Origin: CAWUKT01 sp964352215
GTDB lineage: Bacteria > Bacteroidota > Bacteroidia > J057 > JADKCL01
Direction of reading: 5' to 3'
DNA length: 64,000 nt
Assembly (NCBI GenBank): GCA_964352215.1
Contig: CAYGRE010000027.1
Span: 1 to 64,000 of the forward strand
Shown here: piece after piece, positions 33,939 through 43,800 of the stretch
Position numbering within the stretch: position 1 is the stretch's first letter
Layout: every line of letters starts with the position of its first letter
Made by a program: the position numbers and the translations under genes
The notes under the pieces: model-generated
The model's input: the letters and a program-made list of their open reading frames with translations, nothing else
Databases searched by the model: none
What the model was told of the DNA's origin: nothing

Positions 33939-35960
33939 ATGCGATACCTGATTTCATTTTGCACCCTGCTGATTTTCATGCTACCCCTGAGTTGCCAGGC
34001 TCAATTAGACGAACTCATCCCGGTACCGGCAAAAGTTCAGAAAACAGAGGGCAAATACTATCTGGACAGCAGCTTCACCGTTTATTTGAGGCGAATTGAG
34101 CACAGCAGGGTTGATGATGGAATCCAGCGCTTTCTATGGCGACTGGACAACCGCACCGGCCTGAGGATTGGAAAACAAGCCACCGATCTCCGTTGGCCAG
34201 GAAATGGCCTGAACCTTGCGGTTGGAAGGCGTGCCAATCTCCAATTGGGAGCGGACGAATCCTATACCCTCAAGGTGCAAACCAACCGGATCATGCTCCA
34301 GGCAGAAACCGACCTTGGCACCCTCCATGGTCTCGAAACACTCCTCCAGTTGCTCAGTGCAGATACAAACGGTTACTATTTCCCAGCCTGTGAAATTGAC
34401 GATGCTCCCCGATTCTCCTGGCGGGGCCTCTTGATTGATGTCTCCCGACACTTCACCCCGGTCGAAGGGATCAAACGAAACCTGGATGGCATGGCGGCGA
34501 TGAAAATGAATGTTTTCCATTGGCACCTCAGCGAAGACCAAGGCTTCAGGGTCGAATCAAAATTGTTCCCCAAATTGCATGAACTCGGTTCCAACGGACA
34601 GTACTATACGCAAGAGCAAATCAAAGAAATCGTTGATTATGCCGATGCAAGAGGGATCAGGGTGGTTCCTGAATTTGATATCCCAGGGCATGCAACCGCG
34701 TGGTTTGTAGGTCATCCGGAACTTGCCAGTGCGCCCGGTCCCTACCAAATCGAAAAGAAATTCGGTGTCATGGTGCCGGTGATGGATCCGACAAAAGAGT
34801 CTACCTATAAATTACTCGAAGCCTTTCTGGGGGAAATGTGCAACCTGTTCCCAGATGCCTACTTCCATATCGGTGGGGATGAAGTGAATCCTACCCAATG
34901 GGAAAACAATCCGGATATCCAGGCATTTATGGAAAAAGAGAAAATATCCGACCTCCATGACCTCCAGCAGCACTTCAATTCCCGCATATTGGCTATCCTT
35001 TCTGAAAATGGAAAGCAAATGGTCGGTTGGGATGAAATAATGAACAAAAACCTACCCAAAAGTGCCGTGATCCAGAGTTGGCGTGGCAAAGAGGGCATGG
35101 TAAAAGCAGCCAACGAGGGATATGACGTTATCCTTTCCAATGGCTACTATATAGATCTATGCAAACCTGCCGCCACCCACTACGCAAACGATCCGCTACC
35201 CGCGGATTTGAAACTGAGCAAGAAAGCACGTGAACACGTGCTCGGTGGCGAAGCCACCATGTGGGCAGAGTTGATCACCAACGAAACCATTGATTCCCGT
35301 ATCTGGCCCCGCACCTGCGCCATCGCAGAACGGCTTTGGTCGCCCGGATCCGTCACCGACGTCGACGATATGTACCGGCGCCTGGACCTCGCCAGCCTCC
35401 GGCTGGAAGAGCTCGGCCTCCTTCATCTCAGAAACCCTGAAATGATGATGCGCCGGATTTGTCAAGGACACAATCCAGGACCTTTGAGAACCCTGGTTTC
35501 GGTCATCGAACCATTGAAAATATACAACCGCCACCACCAAGGGATTCCCTATTCCACAGACCTCCCCCTTACCCGACTCCCGGACATTGCCATTCCTGAT
35601 GCAAAAGCACCCAGAGACCTGAACAAAACAATAATGTCCTACCTGGAAGAACCAGACCCATTGAAAGAATTGGTGCTAAGGGGCTGGTTTCAGATTTGGA
35701 TCCAAAACCATGAAGAATTCCTCAACCTCTCAGACCAGGTTCCGGCACTAAAAGCTGCGGTCCCATTGTCAGCAGGGTTGAAACGCGTATCAGAGATTGG
35801 CATGGAGCTATTGGAAATGGCTGGAGCAGACCGCCCCAATTTTGCCAAGCTAAGTGAGTGGCAGGAAGAACTGGAAAAAGCAAAGGAGCCAGCAGTAGAA
35901 TGTGAACTGATGATTGTAGGCGGGATCGAAAAACTCCTGGAAGGTATCAGGACCCGTTAG
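33939..35960 (+). CDS. GH20 beta-N-acetylhexosaminidase
   Basis: This 673-residue secreted enzyme has a signal peptide ending in LPLSCQAQ, which can be read either as a lipobox with Cys19 or as an ordinary cleavage after AQA. The GH20b-type N-terminal domain (about 25-150) is followed by the catalytic barrel with FSWRGLLIDVSRHFTPVE, MKMNVFHWHLSEDQGFR and the catalytic pair Asp314-Glu315 in HIGGDEVNPTQW. A conserved WSP motif lies near 467. It removes terminal GlcNAc or GalNAc from chitin, glycans or peptidoglycan fragments. Its last 14 bases overlap the end of convergent lnt. Confidence 0.94.
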   Translation: MRYLISFCTLLIFMLPLSCQAQLDELIPVPAKVQKTEGKYYLDSSFTVYLRRIEHSRVDDGIQRFLWRLDNRTGLRIGKQATDLRWPGNGLNLAVGRRANLQLGADESYTLKVQTNRIMLQAETDLGTLHGLETLLQLLSADTNGYYFPACEIDDAPRFSWRGLLIDVSRHFTPVEGIKRNLDGMAAMKMNVFHWHLSEDQGFRVESKLFPKLHELGSNGQYYTQEQIKEIVDYADARGIRVVPEFDIPGHATAWFVGHPELASAPGPYQIEKKFGVMVPVMDPTKESTYKLLEAFLGEMCNLFPDAYFHIGGDEVNPTQWENNPDIQAFMEKEKISDLHDLQQHFNSRILAILSENGKQMVGWDEIMNKNLPKSAVIQSWRGKEGMVKAANEGYDVILSNGYYIDLCKPAATHYANDPLPADLKLSKKAREHVLGGEATMWAELITNETIDSRIWPRTCAIAERLWSPGSVTDVDDMYRRLDLASLRLEELGLLHLRNPEMMMRRICQGHNPGPLRTLVSVIEPLKIYNRHHQGIPYSTDLPLTRLPDIAIPDAKAPRDLNKTIMSYLEEPDPLKELVLRGWFQIWIQNHEEFLNLSDQVPALKAAVPLSAGLKRVSEIGMELLEMAGADRPNFAKLSEWQEELEKAKEPAVECELMIVGGIEKLLEGIRTR

Positions 35961-37770
35961 TCCTGTGAAATTTGAAAAATCTCCCCAGATATTTCCAGCC
36001 AATCCCCAGAACTGAAATTACCAAAGTCATCCACAGTGCGATTCTGCCAAGATAATCCCCGTGTTGCACATAAAAGGTTTCTCCACTGTACAAGTTTAAA
36101 GTGCGATCAATAACCGCTTTTTTCGAATATTCGGTGTCCTGGTACAAGTTCCCATATGCATCCGCAAACAAGGAGCGCCCAGTATTTGCAGAACGGGCAA
36201 TATCCCGCCGGTTCTCGATCGCCCGCAAACTGGTGAAGTAAGCATGCTGAATGTATCCACTTGACTTACCCCACCACCCGTCATTGGTGACGATGGTCAA
36301 TAGCTGAGCACCTTGCAAGGTTGATTTTCGGACCAAGTCACCAAATTGAGAGTCATAACAGATCATCACCCCGATGGGCACTTCATCAAAGGTTGCTAAA
36401 ACGACAACCTCTTCTTGTTGTCCATAGGTATTCAGCCCGGAAAGTAAGTCCAGTCCCAACCATTCCAAATTGTCAAAAGCATTTCTGAAAGGAATGCTCT
36501 CTACCATCGGCACCAATTTCCCTTTGTGGTAGACATCAAATTCCCGATCCTCTCGTAGCAAAGTAGCTGCATTGTAGTTTTCGATCCATTCTCCCCGCGC
36601 CGTTTGCCGTGCTGTGAGAGGAGCCGATTCGCTGTCAGGAAAAGACATGAAGGATTCGAGGCCCGTCAGAATATCCACTTTATGGCTGTCGACAAGGGTC
36701 CAAAATGGCTTCATCAGCCGACTCCCGGAAATGCTGGATTCCCGAACAGGACGGGGGATTGCAGTTTCAGGATAAACCAGCAGATCAATACTGTCCAACG
36801 GTTGGCTTTGGCTCATCTTTACCAGGTGCTTAACCTGTTCCTCCGGAGTAAAGTAATTGCGCTTGAGAAAAGGATCTATATTGGGCTGAACAACCCGCAC
36901 CGTGATCGTCCCTTCCGATTGAAAAACAGCCCGGTCTGGATCGAGAATTACCAGATTCAACAAAAACGGGAGGCAAAGCCAGAATAGCGCAATCCCAAGG
37001 CTCAGCCCAACCATTTTCCTTTGATAGGTAAGTCGCCGGTAAAAAAGATAGATGAAAAAATTTGCGAGCAGGATATGGAGGGTTACCCCAAGGACACCCG
37101 TAAATTCAGCGTATTGTATCCACGAAGGCCAGGGAGTCAAAGCATGCCCCAGGTTCAGCCAGGACCAGGAAAGGTCCCAGTTGAGGTGAAGATATTCGAA
37201 AGTGATCCAGAATACGATGAAACTCAGTACGGCCAAAGTCGGGGGCAGGATCCAGCGAATTCGGGAAAAGAACTGGAACGGGATGGACATCAGAGCCGGA
37301 TTCAGAGTAATTGCCAAAATTCCCGCAGTCCCATAGACCATTACTTCTTCAGGACTCCGAGCCCCCAGAACCGTCAAGAACAACCAGTAACAACAGCCGA
37401 TATTCCAAAGCAGAAAAATCGTATAGGTGTAGCGAAAGAGTTGCGCATTTCCAGAGATCAATTTCCTGCGGTAAGTAAACACCCTCTGAAAGCGGGTCTC
37501 CCTTCGCCACAGAAATTGCAAGGTGATCACCCTCAAAAAGACCGTAAAAGAAGACTTAAAAGGTCGGAAAACTTTGTCCTCGGGTACCTTTTCGGGAACA
37601 ACCTCTGTTTCAAAAAGCACAAACAGCGGCACAAAAGCCACGAAGATCAGGAAATTCAGAGGAGAGGGTGGAAAAGACCCGGCCAGCAACAAGCCTGATA
37701 ACAGCACAATCCAGTACGGTTTGTGCCGTGCCAACCAATACAGGGACCATGTTGATTGAGTTGGAACCAT
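35947..37770 (-). CDS. lnt: apolipoprotein N-acyltransferase with extended loop
   Basis: This 607-residue inner-membrane enzyme adds the third acyl chain to lipoproteins. Membrane helices lie within about 15-275 and a nitrilase-like periplasmic domain at about 288-560, with the catalytic triad Glu335 (VYPETAIPRP), Lys416 (VYHKGKLVP) and Cys471 (GVMICYDSQFGD); a final helix anchors the C terminus. It is roughly 100 residues longer than E. coli Lnt. Most of the excess is a charged insert between the second and third helices (about 54-112). It works after LspA on the lipoproteins of this organism. Confidence 0.93.
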   Translation of the reverse strand: MVPTQSTWSLYWLARHKPYWIVLLSGLLLAGSFPPSPLNFLIFVAFVPLFVLFETEVVPEKVPEDKVFRPFKSSFTVFLRVITLQFLWRRETRFQRVFTYRRKLISGNAQLFRYTYTIFLLWNIGCCYWLFLTVLGARSPEEVMVYGTAGILAITLNPALMSIPFQFFSRIRWILPPTLAVLSFIVFWITFEYLHLNWDLSWSWLNLGHALTPWPSWIQYAEFTGVLGVTLHILLANFFIYLFYRRLTYQRKMVGLSLGIALFWLCLPFLLNLVILDPDRAVFQSEGTITVRVVQPNIDPFLKRNYFTPEEQVKHLVKMSQSQPLDSIDLLVYPETAIPRPVRESSISGSRLMKPFWTLVDSHKVDILTGLESFMSFPDSESAPLTARQTARGEWIENYNAATLLREDREFDVYHKGKLVPMVESIPFRNAFDNLEWLGLDLLSGLNTYGQQEEVVVLATFDEVPIGVMICYDSQFGDLVRKSTLQGAQLLTIVTNDGWWGKSSGYIQHAYFTSLRAIENRRDIARSANTGRSLFADAYGNLYQDTEYSKKAVIDRTLNLYSGETFYVQHGDYLGRIALWMTLVISVLGIGWKYLGRFFKFHRTNGS

Positions 37771-37934
37771 TTCAGGGAATTATTTTTCTTCAGACTTTCC
37801 TCGGCCAGGTCATAAAATACGTTTTACTGGAATAACTGACAAAGGTCAGTTTCTAAGCTGACTACGCACATGTCTTTTCGGGTCAGAGGCGTGCACATTT
37901 GTAATGAACATTTAAAAACGCAATACATACTATT

Positions 37935-38204
37935 ATGGAACCCAATCTCAGCATCTTCGATACCATCATCCGCATCTTCATAGGAATGATTATTGGTGGC
38001 GTATTTGGCTCTATGGGATGGATGATCGGCATTTTAGCCGTATACCCTATCGTCACCGGGCTCGCAGCATTTGATCCCGTTTACCACTATCTCGGATACT
38101 CCACGCGTACCGAACATCCTGAGGTTTCAGATAAAATAGATTATAACAATCCTACAGCCCAGGGTTCTCCAGAACCTGCGGCTAATTATCGCCAAACGGC
38201 ATAA
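37935..38204 (+). CDS. DUF2892/YgaP-like small membrane protein
   Basis: The 89-residue protein contains two closely spaced membrane helices (about 9-26 and 28-45) with the family pattern NLSIFDTIIRIFIGMIIG and VYPIVTGLAAFDPVYHYLG, as in the membrane part of YgaP. A polar Pro/Asn tail follows. No rhodanese domain is attached. The function of stand-alone copies is unknown. It is monocistronic, with a strong terminator 29 bases after the stop. Confidence 0.85.
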   Translation: MEPNLSIFDTIIRIFIGMIIGGVFGSMGWMIGILAVYPIVTGLAAFDPVYHYLGYSTRTEHPEVSDKIDYNNPTAQGSPEPAANYRQTA

Positions 38205-38232
38205 TTTTATACTGGTAGATTGATTTCTTTCA

Positions 38233-38270
38233 TCCCGGGGGGTCGGCAAGGTCCTCCCGGGAATTTTTTT
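38233..38270 (+). terminator. intrinsic terminator after the DUF2892 gene
   Basis: A 10-bp GC-rich stem (TCCCGGGGGG, 38233-38242, paired with 38253-38262, one G-U pair) is followed by A and then seven T residues (38264-38270). Confidence 0.9.
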
Positions 38271-38346
38271 ATCTTCCTTCGCTTATTTTCGTACATAGTA
38301 GAGTGCTCCTGTTCGGAGACCAATATCAACGAAATTGAGTGGACCT

Positions 38347-39831
38347 GTGAAGAAGCTGACCCTATCCCTGTTTTTCCTGATCTCTGCCATTTCTTCCTTT
38401 TCCCAAGGAACGGAAATGAAGGCCTTAGAGGCCAAAATTGATGAGATCACCAATTCTCCCTATCTAAAGCCCGCCCGCTGGTCTTTTGTAGTACAAGAGG
38501 CTGAAAGCGGTAAGACCCTGGTTGATCTCAATCCAGACGAAACCCTCCTTCCCGCTTCGACGATGAAAACGGTTACCAGTGCCGCAGCCCTGGGTATCCT
38601 GGGAGAAGATTACCGTTTCTCCACTTATCTGGAGTACGACGGAAAAATTGTGGAAGGTACATTAAAGGGAAACCTGTACATCAGAGGTGGAGGTGATCCA
38701 ACCCTGGGATCAGAGCGTTTTGGTGAAAAGACCAGTGTGGAAACACTGCTGGATAATGCAATCAAAGTCGTAAAAGCTAAAGGCATCAATAAGATTGAGG
38801 GAAGAGTCATTGGAGACGCCTCCATTTTTGAAGATGCAATGGTACCCGTGAACTGGGTCTGGAATGACATTGGCAACTATTACGGTGCAGGAGCTTGTGG
38901 ACTGACCTTCCACGAGAATATGTACTACCTCTATTTCGAACCCAACGATACCGTAGGCAATATTGCCAAATTGCTTCGCATGGAGCCCGAAGTCCCCGGG
39001 CTTGACTTCATCAACGAAATGAAAACAGGAAAAAAGGGATCTGGTGACCAGGGCTATATCTATGGTGCGCCCTATACTTCTCTGAGATACCTCAGAGGCA
39101 GCATTCCCCAGGGAAAAACTGAGTTTTACATCAAAGGATCACTTCCCGATCCCGCCCACTATGCTGCTTTTTGTTTGGACAAGGCACTGAATGATGCTTC
39201 CATACCAGTATCTGAGGAGCCTCAAACCATGCGGGCACTCCATTTGGAGAACATTGCTCCAGAGTCAGACCGCACCCTCTTGTCTACCTACAAATCCCCT
39301 CCATTGTCTGAGATTGTCTACTGGTTGAACAAGAAAAGTGTAAACCTTTACGCAGAACATCTACTCAAGGCAATCGGACAGAAAAAATTGAACGATGGCA
39401 GTACCGAAGGAGGAGCCAGGGCCGTCGGGGAATGGTGGAAAGCCAGGGGCGTGGATGTCGATGGTCTTCACATGAACGATGGTTCCGGCTTGAGTCGCTA
39501 CAACGGGGTAACGGGTCGGCAACTCTGCAATATGCTGCAAAAAAATACCCAACAGACCTGGTTCAATTCCTTTTATGAATCTCTGCCCATTGCAGGTCTT
39601 TCCTCAGATCCCGGAACACTTCGCAGTATGTGCAAGAATACCGCCGCTGCGGGAAATCTGAGAGCGAAGAGTGGCTATATCTCAAGGGTCAGATCTTATG
39701 CAGGTTACGTGGATACAAAATCCGGGAAAAGGCTCTGTTTTGCCATGGTTGCCAACAACTTTACCTGTAAGGCAAGTCAGATGAAGAATATGTTTGCCGA
39801 GCTGATGGTGGAGCTGGCAGAACTTCCGTGA
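38347..39831 (+). CDS. dacB: D-alanyl-D-alanine carboxypeptidase/endopeptidase (PBP4, S13)
   Basis: This 494-residue periplasmic peptidase trims or cleaves peptidoglycan cross-links. The serine motif is PASTMKT (Ser71, Lys74 from this start), followed by SGLSRYN as the second motif and AKSGYISRV as the KSG motif. A large insert between the first two is typical of the class C PBP4 family. No ATG fits. I prefer the GTG at 38347 because it gives a classical signal peptide (VKKLTLSLFFLISAISSFS); a TTG four codons upstream (38335) is the alternative. Confidence 0.92.
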   Translation: MKKLTLSLFFLISAISSFSQGTEMKALEAKIDEITNSPYLKPARWSFVVQEAESGKTLVDLNPDETLLPASTMKTVTSAAALGILGEDYRFSTYLEYDGKIVEGTLKGNLYIRGGGDPTLGSERFGEKTSVETLLDNAIKVVKAKGINKIEGRVIGDASIFEDAMVPVNWVWNDIGNYYGAGACGLTFHENMYYLYFEPNDTVGNIAKLLRMEPEVPGLDFINEMKTGKKGSGDQGYIYGAPYTSLRYLRGSIPQGKTEFYIKGSLPDPAHYAAFCLDKALNDASIPVSEEPQTMRALHLENIAPESDRTLLSTYKSPPLSEIVYWLNKKSVNLYAEHLLKAIGQKKLNDGSTEGGARAVGEWWKARGVDVDGLHMNDGSGLSRYNGVTGRQLCNMLQKNTQQTWFNSFYESLPIAGLSSDPGTLRSMCKNTAAAGNLRAKSGYISRVRSYAGYVDTKSGKRLCFAMVANNFTCKASQMKNMFAELMVELAELP

Positions 39832-39853
39832 TTGATTTAAAGCAATTCTTCGC

Positions 39854-40744
39854 TTAGAACAACGTTTGGATCCCGGATTGGTCCTGGACATAGGCCGCAA
39901 AATCTTTGATCACCTCGTAGTGTCCATCGAAATATTCTGTGGCTTTCAACTTCTTCATCCACGCCTCTGGAATGGCTTCTGTACCGAGATAAGCACCTGC
40001 AATAAATCCAGCGATGCTGCAGTTCGCGTCCGTATCGCCACCAGCTGCCACAATTTCATTCATCATGGTTGACAATCCTACTTCAGGAGCCTGCTGGGCG
40101 GCAAAGATCGCGAAGGGAACCGATTCGTGCATCAGATTCCTACACCCGAATTGTCGGCCAACATCCCTGATCCGCATTCCGCTGGAATCCGCCAGCTGAA
40201 TCAACTGGGCTTTCACCTTAGATTCCGGTAGCACCTGTATCACACGGCGAATGAAATTCTGGCGGTCATTCTGAATGAACCGGATCGAACAAAGCACCGC
40301 CAAAACCCCGGGAAATGCATCCTCCACCGGATGAGTGATTGCACATATTTCCCGCAAGATTTTAAGATCTTCTTCCCGGAAAGGGTCAAGAACAAAAGCA
40401 AGAGGTGCAACTCTCAATGCAGGACTGTTTCCCTCCAGATCACCCTCTTTGCCAACCGACTCCCAATGCTGTCCTGCTACCAGTTCTTTCAGTGCGGCCA
40501 AAGTTTCACCCTTCAGACCAGCCAATTGCTGATTCATATACCAATCCCGCATTGCTTTCGCAATCTTCTTTGGTCGCACCGATCGCTCCCTGGCAATGGA
40601 GTCACAGGTGGCCATGGTATAACTCAGATCATTGGTAAAAGACCAGCTCTCTTCTTTTGCAGGAAGGTCAGGCCGTTCAAAGCGACTTCCATAAGCATCT
40701 CCAAGAGCACCGGTCAGCAGACACGACTTAATAATTTCGATCAT
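39854..40744 (-). CDS. ADP-ribosylglycohydrolase family protein with altered metal motif
   Basis: This 296-residue all-helical protein of the DraG/ARH family has GALGDAYGSRFE near 12, SPALRVAPLAF near 108, and the C-terminal metal-binding GGDTDANCSIAGFIAGAYLG. At the first metal site, where the family has Thr-Asp-Asp, this protein has Thr37-Asn38-Asp39 followed by Leu-Ser. One of the magnesium ligands is therefore changed, and activity is uncertain. Family members remove ADP-ribose from proteins or nucleic acids. It is convergent with dacB and lies upstream of nothing obviously related. Confidence 0.85.
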   Translation of the reverse strand: MIEIIKSCLLTGALGDAYGSRFERPDLPAKEESWSFTNDLSYTMATCDSIARERSVRPKKIAKAMRDWYMNQQLAGLKGETLAALKELVAGQHWESVGKEGDLEGNSPALRVAPLAFVLDPFREEDLKILREICAITHPVEDAFPGVLAVLCSIRFIQNDRQNFIRRVIQVLPESKVKAQLIQLADSSGMRIRDVGRQFGCRNLMHESVPFAIFAAQQAPEVGLSTMMNEIVAAGGDTDANCSIAGFIAGAYLGTEAIPEAWMKKLKATEYFDGHYEVIKDFAAYVQDQSGIQTLF

Positions 40745-40779
40745 GTTCTCTATTGGTGGATGCTAAATATAAAAAGAAA

Positions 40780-40802
40780 AAGGCCACCTAAAAGGCGGCC
40801 TT
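40780..40802 (-). terminator. terminator of the rimP-nusA-infB operon
   Basis: A 9-bp stem with one mismatch (AAGGCCACC, 40780-40788, with GGCGGCCTT, 40794-40802) and a 5-base loop lie 24 bases past the infB stop. They are followed on the minus strand by a long T-rich tract (TTTTCTTTTT). Confidence 0.85.
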
Positions 40803-40825
40803 ATATCGACATTGTGGATTTCTAT

Positions 40826-43800
40826 TTATGATTTGAGGGTTCGCTTCACCTCACTGGTGCGGAATTGCTCGATCACATCATCGACTTTTACGTCGTTGTA
40901 GTTCTCGATTTGCATACCACATTCAAAGCCCGAACGAACCTCTTTAGCGTCATCCTTGAAGCGTTTCAAGCTGGCGAGACGGCCTTGGTAGATTACAATA
41001 CCTTCGCGAATAAGGCGTACGGGGTCTTTCCGGTTCATGACACCATCTTGTACCATACAACCTGCGATCGTTCCGACTTTGGAGATTCGGAAAGTGTCCC
41101 GCACTTGTGCAGACCCGGTAATCTCTTCTTTCAGATCAGGTGAAAGCATTCCTTCGAGTGCATCCCTGACATCGTTGATCGCATCGTAGATAACACTGTA
41201 CAGTCGGATATCAATTCCCTCATCTTCGGCAAGCCTTCTTGCATTGACAGAAGGACGTACCTGGAAACCGATGATGATCGCATCCGATGCGGATGCCAAC
41301 AATACATCTGCTTCTGAAATCTGACCAACTGCTTTCCGTACGACATTGACCTGTACTTCATCAATCGACAGTTTCAACAAGGAGTCGGACAGTGCTTCAA
41401 TGGACCCATCCACATCACCTTTGACAATGATATTGAGATCTTTCACATCTCCAATCGCGGAACGGCGGGCAATCTCTTCCAGAGACAGACGCTTGGTCTG
41501 ACGCATCGCCTGTTCGCGGAAGACTTCCATTCTGCGGTTCGCAACTTCCTTGGCTTCCTTGTCGGATTCATAGATGACGAATCGGTCACCAGCTTGTGGC
41601 GCTCCACCCAGACCCAGAATCTGAACCGGAGTAGATGGTCCTGCAGTCTTGATACGATTTCCACGTTCGTCCATGAGGGCACGAACCCGGCCGTAGTGAA
41701 TACCTGCAACCATTGAATCCCCAACATTCAGCGTTCCTTCCTGTACGAGGAGGGTCGCCGTAATTCCACGCCCCTTGTCAAGACGGGATTCAATCACAGC
41801 ACCGCGGGATAATTTATCTGGATTGGCTTGCAATTCGAGCAGTTCTGCTTCGAGCAGGACTTTTTCGAGCAAGTCTTCAATTCCAGTACCTTTCTTAGCT
41901 GAAATCTCCTGTGACTGGAATTTTCCACCCCACTCTTCCAGCAGAATATTCATTTCAGACAATTGGGATCTGATGCGGTCAGCGTCAGCGCCGGGCTTGT
42001 CCATCTTGTTCAGTGCAAATATCATTGGAACACCAGCAGCCTCAGCATGGTTGATCGCCTCTTTCGTTTGAGGCATCACAGCATCGTCCGCAGCCACTAC
42101 AATGATAACAATGTCAGTGACCTTTGCTCCACGGGCACGCATAGCGGTAAAGGCTTCGTGACCAGGTGTATCAAGGAAGCAAATTTGCTGGCCATTCTTG
42201 AGGGTGACGTTGTAAGCACCGATGTGCTGGGTGATACCACCCGCCTCACCAGCGATAACGCTCGCATTACGAATGTAGTCCAGCAAAGAAGTCTTACCGT
42301 GGTCAACGTGACCCATGACAGTGACGATCGGCGGTCTGGGCTTCAGATCTTCCGGATCATCATCTTCCTCCTGCTCTTCAAATTCCTTCTCGGTGATATC
42401 GATGAAGTTGACTTCGAAGCCAAATTCTTCAGCCAGCAACTCTATCACTTCAGCATCCAGTCGTTGGTTGATCGAAATGATCATACCAATTTCCATGCAC
42501 TTAGTGATCAACTGGGTGACAGAAACCTCCATCAGGTGAGAGAGTTCGTTGGCAGTAATGAACTCAGTCACGTCGAGTATCATTGCCTCTTCTTCTCGCT
42601 TGGCCGCCTCCGCTTCTCGACGACGGGCTCCTTCCGCACGCTTGTCACGACGAATTCGCTGTCGACTTCTGCTCGCCCTGGATTCAATTTCAGCCAGAGT
42701 CCGCTTAATTTGTTCTTTAATCTCCTTCTCCGTAGGCTCCTCTTTACTGGTCCGGGGAGTTGCAGTACGACCACGACCGCGACCAACTTGTGGTTTTGGC
42801 CTGGGTGTTACTCTGGGTTTACCTGTGCCTGTACCCGTACCTGTGCCTGTGCCTGTCTTCTCGGTAGAAGGCCCATCGGTAGACTTTTTCCGTCTCCTTT
42901 TCCGTCTCCTCTTTTTCTTATCTCCGTCACCGTCAGAGTCATCGTCTTTGCTTTTGGCCTTGTTCTTGCTTCCAGGCAATTGAACCTTACCCAAGACTTT
43001 AAGACCACTCAGCTTTGGAGTATGATCGGACGCACGAACGACTTTTTGTTCATCTTCCTCTTCTTCATCTTCAGCATTCTCTGCAACCTCTTTTTTCTCT
43101 TCCTTGGCAGCCACCTTGTCACCAACTTCCTTATCACCAGCTTCCTTTGCGACAGGTTTTTCTGCAACAGGTTCTGATTTTTCAGAAGATTCGACCTTAG
43201 TAGCAGGTGTTTCCTTAACAGGCTCTTCTGCCTTTTCAGAAACAACCTCCTTAGCAGGTTCTTCTTTTGCAGAAGTCTTGGCCTCAACCTCTGGTTGAGG
43301 ATTCTTAACTTCCTTAGCAGGTTCTTCCTGTTTCTCTTCCTTAGGTTCTGATTTAGCAGACCGCTTTCGACCACTCAGCTGAGAGGGATCAATTTTGTCC
43401 AGGATCTTAAGACCTGGCAAAGCCGATTTCTCTTCTTCTACTTCTGGCTCGGGTGGCGCCACAGGCTTTTCAACCTTGGCTTCAACCGGTTCAACGGGTT
43501 CAACCTTTGGATCTTCAGCTGGCTTGGAACCGGCTTTCGGCATAGGCCGGATCTTTGGCCGGATCTTTGGCTTAGGACGAGTTTCAAGAATGCCGCTTTT
43601 CAGATCAGCTGCGGAAAGAATCTCTTCTTCTTCTTCTGCGGAAGCCGGATCAGTCGCTGCGATGCGTTCCTCGCGCTTCTTTTCCTTGATCAACTCCGCT
43701 TTTTTCTTCAATTCCTTTTCTGATGCAAACTCTTTCAAGAGAATAGAGTACATATCCTCCGAGAGTTTTGCGTTGAGGTTGTTTACCACCTCAAAACCCC

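Noticed and set aside
41963..43177. 404-residue open frame on the + strand across infB
   Set aside because: It is the antisense shadow of the infB coding strand, with low-complexity, Phe/Ser/Cys-rich composition. The minus-strand frame has clear IF-2 motifs.
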